64,000 nucleotides of DNA, from contig JAVKHP010000001.1 in the NCBI GenBank assembly GCA_031459855.1, positions 2,075,906 through 2,139,905 on the forward strand, written 5' to 3'. Each line of letters opens with the position of its first letter. The first letter of the stretch is position 1. The notes beneath the pieces are model-generated. The model searched no databases. It saw only the letters and a program-made list of their open reading frames with translations, and was not told where the DNA came from. The DNA is from Armatimonadota bacterium. Its GTDB lineage: Bacteria; Sysuimicrobiota; Sysuimicrobiia; Sysuimicrobiales; Humicultoraceae. Below, in pieces: positions 59,696 through 64,000 of the stretch. The position numbers and the translations under genes are program-made.

Positions 59696-61554
59696 GGGTC
59701 ACCTCCCGCCGGCCCCGTGGCGCCGTACGGATGCGCGCCGTCGGCTCGTACCACCGCGCGCGCGCCTGCCGGTGCCGGCACGATCGCGCCGGGCGGGCAC
59801 AGCTGCGCGCAGACGGCACAGCCCATGCACAGGGCCGGATCGATGGCGACCTTGGGACGGCCCTCGTACCACTGGGGCACCCAGACGATCGCCGGACACC
59901 CCAACGCCATGCACGCCTGACAGGCGGTGCAGGCGTCGGCGTGTACCGCCAGGGGCAGGGTCCGCACCTTCGCGGGCGACTCCACGCAGGGCCGGTTGGT
60001 GATGACCACCGCGGGGCCGGGGTGGGCCAGCGCCGCCTCCAGCGCGCGGTACGTGGCGCCCACGTCGTAGGGGTCGACCACCTGCACCGACTCGACGCCC
60101 ACCGCCCGGCACACCGCCGCCAGGTCGACGCGAGGGGCCGGTGTGCCGCGGATCGTCTGCCCGGTGCCCGGGTGCGGCTGGCCACCGGTCATCGCGGTCG
60201 TGCCGTTGTCGAGGACGAGGACGGTGATCGGCGCTTGGGTGTACACGGCGTCGATCAGGGCCGGCAGCCCTGCGTGCAGGAACGTGGAGTCGCCGATCGC
60301 GGCCACCACCGGTCCGGGTGCTCCGCCGGATCTGGCGAGGCCCAGTGCCACGCCGATGCTCGAGCCCATCGCCAGGCACGTGTCCATGGCCGCCAGCGGT
60401 TCCAGGGCGGCCAGGGTGTAGCAGCCGATGTCGCCAGCCACCACCGCACCCAGCCGCCGCAGGGCCAGAAACGGGACGGTGTGTGGACAGCCGGGGCACA
60501 GCACCGGCGGTCGGGGCGCCTCCAGGGCCCGTGGGCGGTCGGGCAGCGGCGCGTCCAGCACCCCCGCCCGCACGAACCCCTCGCGCACCACGTCGGGCGT
60601 CAGCTCGCCGGTGCGCGGGAAGAACGCTTTGCCCTCGACCGAAAGCCCCGCGGCCCGCAGGGCGTCCTCGACCAGCGGTTCCAGTTCCTCGACGACGATC
60701 AGGCGGTCGACCGCCGCTGCGAACGCCCGCAGCCGCGCCATGGGCAGCGGGTACGAGAAGCCCAGTTTCAGGACGCTGGCTGCGGGGAGCACCTCGCGCA
60801 CGTAGTGGTACGCCGCGCCGCAGGTCACCACGCCGACCCGTCGGTCGCGCAGCTCGACGACGTTGAGCGGCGACGTCTCGGCCGCCGCGGCCAGGCGCTC
60901 GAGGCGCTCCAGCAGCACGGGATGACGGGCCCGGGCATGGGCGGGGAGCATGACCAGGCGCTGCGGGTCGCGGCGGAATCCACCCGCCGGCCGGGCGCGG
61001 CGCTCGCCCAGGGGGACCAGGCTGCACCCGTGGTTCACACGGGTCGTGGTGCGCAGCAGGACCGGCACCTCGAACGTCTCGCTGAGCTCGAAGGCGGCGA
61101 TGGTGAAAGCCCGGGCCTCGGCAGGGTCGGCGGGCTCCAGCATGGGCAGGCCCGCGAAGCGCGCGTAGACCCGGTTGTCCTGTTCGTTCTGCGAGCTGTG
61201 CATGCCGGGGTCGTCGGCGGTGACGATCACGCATCCCGCGGGGACGCCGGTGTACCCCAGGACCATCAGGGTGTCGGCGGCCACGTTGAGGCCGACGTGC
61301 TTGGTGGTGACCAGGGCGCGGGCGCCGCCGAACGCCGCCCCCACCGCCACGTCCAGGGCCACCTTCTCGTTGGTGGACCACTCCACGTACACGTCGTCGT
61401 AGCGGGCCAGCGCTTCGAGGATCTCGGTGCTCGGGGTGCCCGGGTACCCGGCGGCCACGGCCACGCCGGCTTCCCACGCGCCGCGGGCGATGGCGTGGTT
61501 GCCCAGCAGGAGCGCCCGTCGGGGCGTCGTGGTCGGGGAGTGCGCGAGGCCCAT
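59692..61554 (-). CDS. iorA: Indolepyruvate:ferredoxin oxidoreductase, alpha subunit (IorA)
   Basis: A 620-aa TPP enzyme of the IorA type: LLGNHAIARGAWEAGVAVAAGYPGTPSTEILEAL, VEWSTNEKVALDVAVGAAFGGARALVTTKHVGLNVAADTLM, VIVTADDPGMHSSQNEQDNR, DIGCYTLAALEPLAAMDTCLAMGSSIGVALG, GDSTFLHAGLPALIDAV and DNGTTAMTGGQPHPG. The C-terminal ~80 residues bind two [4Fe-4S] clusters (CTACQACMALGC, CMGCAVCAQLC). It oxidises aryl pyruvates from aromatic amino acids to aryl-acetyl-CoA, reducing ferredoxin. ATG 61554; the stop overlaps iorB. Confidence 0.94.
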   Translation of the reverse strand: MGLAHSPTTTPRRALLLGNHAIARGAWEAGVAVAAGYPGTPSTEILEALARYDDVYVEWSTNEKVALDVAVGAAFGGARALVTTKHVGLNVAADTLMVLGYTGVPAGCVIVTADDPGMHSSQNEQDNRVYARFAGLPMLEPADPAEARAFTIAAFELSETFEVPVLLRTTTRVNHGCSLVPLGERRARPAGGFRRDPQRLVMLPAHARARHPVLLERLERLAAAAETSPLNVVELRDRRVGVVTCGAAYHYVREVLPAASVLKLGFSYPLPMARLRAFAAAVDRLIVVEELEPLVEDALRAAGLSVEGKAFFPRTGELTPDVVREGFVRAGVLDAPLPDRPRALEAPRPPVLCPGCPHTVPFLALRRLGAVVAGDIGCYTLAALEPLAAMDTCLAMGSSIGVALGLARSGGAPGPVVAAIGDSTFLHAGLPALIDAVYTQAPITVLVLDNGTTAMTGGQPHPGTGQTIRGTPAPRVDLAAVCRAVGVESVQVVDPYDVGATYRALEAALAHPGPAVVITNRPCVESPAKVRTLPLAVHADACTACQACMALGCPAIVWVPQWYEGRPKVAIDPALCMGCAVCAQLCPPGAIVPAPAGARAVVRADGAHPYGATGPAGGDP

Positions 61555-61561
61555 AGGCCGG

Positions 61562-62788
61562 CTACGAGGCCCGCGCCACCAGCAGGCGCAGGATCTCCTC
61601 GTCCCGCAGCACGCGGTTGCTGGCCTTGGCCAGGTCCAGGATGCGCGTCACGAGTCCGGGCTCCGGCGCGATCCCGTGCCGCTCGCACCACCACAGCACG
61701 TTGGCCTGGCCGCTCATCGGCCCGATGCTGATGACCTGTTCGCGGCCCACGGCCTCGGCGGGTACGCCGCTGTAGACCCGGTTGGCCAGCCAGTGGTCGC
61801 CCTTCGCCATGGCCTTGCGCACCGCCGCCGCGTGCACGCCGGTGCTGGTCTCGAAGGCGTCCTTGCCGATCACCGGCGTGTTGGGCAACACGGGCAGGCC
61901 CACGGCCTCGGCCACGGTCTGGCAGTACTCGGGCAGGGCGCGCAGGTCGGGGTCGGACCAGCCCAGCAGCTTCAGGTTGACGAGCAACTGCTCCATGCTG
62001 GTGTTGCCCACCCGCTCGCCGATGCCCAGCGCGCACGCGTGCAGCCGGTCGGCGCCCGCGGCAGCCGCCACCAGGCTGTTGATGACGTCGAGGCCGCGGT
62101 CGCGGTGTCCGTGCCAGTCGATGCGCACGTCGGTGCCCAGCACGCGGCGCATGTAGCGCACCAGGCGCGCCACCCCCCACGGCGTGGCGTGGCCCACGGT
62201 GTCGGCGAGACAGATGCGGCCGGCGCCGGCGGCGATCGCGGTCCGGTAGATACGGCGCAGGTGGTCGGGGCGCGCCCTGGTGGTGTCTTCCGTGACGAAC
62301 ATCACCTCGAGCCCCAGCCGGCGCGCCAGGCTCACCGCCGCCTCGGTCGTGCGGAGCAGGAAGTCCAGGTCCCAGCCCTCGACGTACTGCCGGATCGGGC
62401 TGGACCCCAGGAACAGCGCGGCGTCGATGCCCACCCCGGCGCGCTGCTGGGCCTCGGCGATGGGCACGATGTCGGCCTCGCACGTCCGCCCGGCACAGTT
62501 GGGCCGGATGCGCAGGCGCGCGTCCCGGATCTCCCGCGCCAGCAGCACCACGTCGTCCAGCGCCTGGGGGCTCGCCCCCGGATACCCGATGTTGGCGCTG
62601 TGGATGCCCAGCCGATCCATCAGGTGCAGGATGGCCAGCTTGCGGTCTACAGGCGGGTGGAGGACCGACGGACTCTGCAGCCCGTCGCGCAGCGTCTCGT
62701 CGTTCACCTCGACCGGCCGCGCCGGGGCCATCCGCCGCGTGCCCGCCGCGTTCCAGTCGTAGATCAGCGCGGTCTCTGGCACTCGCAT
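61562..62788 (-). CDS. LeuA-family (DRE-TIM) acyltransferase: isopropylmalate/homocitrate/citramalate synthase-like
   Basis: A 408-aa DRE-TIM metallolyase. The opening motif is NDETLRDGLQSPSV (29-42), where most LeuA enzymes have DTTLRDGEQ. Metal ligands later lie in RIDWHGHRDRGLDVIN, and ACALGIGERVGNTSMEQLLVNL is the LeuA signature. A LeuA-type regulatory domain is absent, since the protein ends ~80 residues after the barrel. It lies downstream of leuC and leuD on the same strand. It may condense acetyl-CoA with 2-oxoisovalerate or another 2-oxoacid. The ATG at 62788 fits the family start; a TTG at 62800 is possible. Confidence 0.85.
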   Translation of the reverse strand: MRVPETALIYDWNAAGTRRMAPARPVEVNDETLRDGLQSPSVLHPPVDRKLAILHLMDRLGIHSANIGYPGASPQALDDVVLLAREIRDARLRIRPNCAGRTCEADIVPIAEAQQRAGVGIDAALFLGSSPIRQYVEGWDLDFLLRTTEAAVSLARRLGLEVMFVTEDTTRARPDHLRRIYRTAIAAGAGRICLADTVGHATPWGVARLVRYMRRVLGTDVRIDWHGHRDRGLDVINSLVAAAAGADRLHACALGIGERVGNTSMEQLLVNLKLLGWSDPDLRALPEYCQTVAEAVGLPVLPNTPVIGKDAFETSTGVHAAAVRKAMAKGDHWLANRVYSGVPAEAVGREQVISIGPMSGQANVLWWCERHGIAPEPGLVTRILDLAKASNRVLRDEEILRLLVARAS

Positions 62789-62801
62789 CGGCCTCAGCAA
62801 C

Positions 62802-63365
62802 TCATCCCGTCGTCCAGCCCGCGCCCGCCTGCGGGGCCCGCTGGCGCAGCAGGGCCACGATGCCGCCGGCCTCGAGAATGGCCAGCATCTGAGGCGGCAG
62901 CGGGACGCCGTGTACCACGGCGCCCGTGCGCAGGTTGCGGACGACCCCGGTGGCCAGGTCCACCTGCACCGGGTCGCCGTCGTCGACCGCCGCGGTCACG
63001 CCGGGGCAGGGGAGGACCGGCAGCCCGATGGCCACCGCGTTGCGCAGGAAGATGCGGGCGAACCCTTCGGCCACCACGCAACCCACGCCCAGCGCCTTCA
63101 GCCCCTCGGGGGCGTGCTCGCGGCTGCTGCCACACCCGAAGTTGCGCCCGGCGACCACCACGTCGCCCGGCTGGACCTCGGCAGCGAAGCGTGGGTTTAC
63201 GGCCTCCAGCACGTGGCGCGCGCGCTCCTGGAGCGGTGCCACCGCGTAGGCGCCGGGAGCCAGCAGGTCGGTGCTGATGTCGTCACCGAAGCACCACGCC
63301 CGGCCCCGGATCGCCCGCGGCGTCGCAGGGTCTGTGGGCGCGGAGTGGGTGCCCGATGGGATCAT
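62802..63365 (-). CDS. leuD: 3-isopropylmalate dehydratase small subunit (LeuD)
   Basis: A 187-aa protein: GRAWCFGDDISTDLLAPGAY, VVVAGRNFGCGSSREHAPEGLKALGV, FARIFLRNAVAIGLPVL and a C-terminal VDLATGVVRN. These are the swivel-domain motifs of LeuD and homoaconitase small subunits. ATG at 63365 follows a G-rich site; the frame runs further upstream into the 3' part of leuC. The leuC stop is 55 bp upstream. The start region is part of a direct repeat with the end of leuC (63362-63441). Confidence 0.93.
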   Translation of the reverse strand: MIPSGTHSAPTDPATPRAIRGRAWCFGDDISTDLLAPGAYAVAPLQERARHVLEAVNPRFAAEVQPGDVVVAGRNFGCGSSREHAPEGLKALGVGCVVAEGFARIFLRNAVAIGLPVLPCPGVTAAVDDGDPVQVDLATGVVRNLRTGAVVHGVPLPPQMLAILEAGGIVALLRQRAPQAGAGWTTG

Positions 63366-63441
63366 GTCCGTGCCCCCGCGGTCGCGACGCCGAGAGGGAG
63401 GTGGGGGGCTGCCCGGGGCGTCATGTCCGTGCCCCCGCGGT
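63362..63441 (-). repeat. Direct repeat at the leuC-leuD junction
   Basis: Positions 63362-63382 and 63421-63441 carry the same 21-bp sequence, 59 bp apart. One copy covers the leuC stop codon and last six codons, the other the leuD start and ribosome-binding site. It looks like a small tandem duplication that supplied the leuD start signals. Confidence 0.8.
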
Positions 63442-64000
63442 GGCAACGACGCGTCGGGGATCGGTGACGCGGCCGTACAGCGCGCTGGCGGCCACCGTCG
63501 CGGGCGACGCGAGGTAAATCTCTGCCTGGGGACTCCCCATGCGGCCGGCGAAGTTGCGGTTGTGGGCGCCCAGGCACCGCTCGCCGGGCGCCAGCACCCC
63601 CAGGTGGCCGCCGAAACACGGGCCGCACCCCGGCGGGAGCAGCACCGCGCCGGCGTCCAGCAGGGTCGCCAGCAGGCCTTCCCGCTCGGCCTGCTGTTCG
63701 ACCTGCTGGGAGGCCGGCCCGATCAGCAGGCGCGTGTGCGGGTGCACCCGCCGGCCCGCAAGGATCTGCGCCGCCACCCGCAGGTCCTCGATGCGGCCGT
63801 TGGTGCACGACCCGATGAACGCCTGGTCGATGGGAAGATCTTCGACCTCGTGCACGGGCCGCACGCGATCCACGGCATGGGGCCCGGCCACCTGCGGCAC
63901 CAGGTCATCCAGCTCCAGCACCACGGTGCGCGCGTACTGCGCGTCGGAGTCGGCGGCGAACGGCTCCGCCGCGACGCCGCAGCGCCGCAGGTGGGCCAGT
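63421..64000 (-). CDS. leuC: 3-isopropylmalate dehydratase large subunit (LeuC), C-terminal part
   Basis: The last 193 residues of an aconitase-fold large subunit; the gene begins beyond the right edge. The [4Fe-4S] ligands are visible in IGSCTNGRIEDL (one Cys) and LPPGCGPCFGGHLG (two Cys), followed by NRNFAGRMGSPQAEIYLASP, the usual C-terminal region. It isomerises isopropylmalate or homocitrate together with LeuD. The reading runs open to the edge of the window, with no start inside. Confidence 0.93.
   Translation of the reverse strand, partial: LAHLRRCGVAAEPFAADSDAQYARTVVLELDDLVPQVAGPHAVDRVRPVHEVEDLPIDQAFIGSCTNGRIEDLRVAAQILAGRRVHPHTRLLIGPASQQVEQQAEREGLLATLLDAGAVLLPPGCGPCFGGHLGVLAPGERCLGAHNRNFAGRMGSPQAEIYLASPATVAASALYGRVTDPRRVVATAGART

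Overview
This window comes from a very GC-rich, gene-dense bacterial chromosome. Many genes have GTG starts, GGAGGTGA-type ribosome-binding sites and 4-bp ATGA/GTGA overlaps with the next gene. No rRNA, transposase, integrase, phage gene or CRISPR array was seen. The mix of genes suggests a versatile heterotroph that uses coenzyme F420 and degrades organic acids and acyl-CoAs, possibly with an anaerobic capacity. It includes a tripartite tricarboxylate transporter, F420-type oxidoreductases, an acyl-CoA pathway, two 2-oxoacid:ferredoxin oxidoreductases and a benzoyl-CoA-reductase/2-hydroxyacyl-CoA-dehydratase system. This resembles uncultured soil or subsurface lineages, but the sequence alone does not fix the phylum.

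Layout, left half (1-36.4 kb, mostly plus strand): the 3' end of a TPR/ATPase regulator, a cupin and a flavoprotein oxidase; an initiator tRNA with unusual bases; a TPP enzyme followed by a Bug-TctB-TctA-HAD operon; folK/folP on the minus strand. Next comes a catabolic block from 9.9 to 21.8 kb: an LLM oxidoreductase, an M24 peptidase, a threonine-synthase-like enzyme, a Dpp-type importer lacking its ATPases, a GntR regulator, an AtzG-like protein with an amidase, a PfkB kinase and a DAO-type flavoprotein. After it come modAB (minus, no modC), a DUF3054 protein, a DUF1028 protein, a serine hydrolase, an MscS channel and a divergent adenine deaminase. Two homologous 47-residue membrane peptides follow (minus), then an M20 peptidase that converges on and overlaps an F420/PPOX gene, a cold-shock gene with a strong terminator, and an M16 peptidase pair with one active and one inactive member.

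Right half (36.4-64 kb, all minus strand): read in transcription order from the right edge, the genes are leuC(partial)-leuD-LeuA-like, iorA, iorB fused to a ferredoxin domain, korA-korB-korC, TetR, a CaiB-type CoA-transferase, enoyl-CoA hydratase, SDR, an SsuABC-type importer with two different permeases, a DUF35 protein, a thiolase and a PrpF isomerase. A promoter region with a perfect 14-bp TetR-type palindrome (46075-46088) follows. It precedes a six-gene unit: two HgdB/BcrBC-type subunits, two BcrA/HgdC-type ATPases, an amidohydrolase and an SDR. After that come a hemerythrin, a second TetR, an aldehyde dehydrogenase and a NagD-like HAD phosphatase. A working model (inference) is that an organic acid is imported, converted to a CoA thioester and attacked reductively by the ATP-dependent BCR/HgdC system. 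Low-potential electrons would come from the Kor/Ior enzymes, and the product would be degraded by hydratase, dehydrogenase and thiolase.

The most unusual points are the two 47-aa membrane peptides, the complete BcrABCD/Bzd-like set under a probable TetR operator, an apparent ATC start codon for modB, the odd initiator tRNA, and the iorB-ferredoxin fusion beside a korABC set that has no ferredoxin gene of its own.
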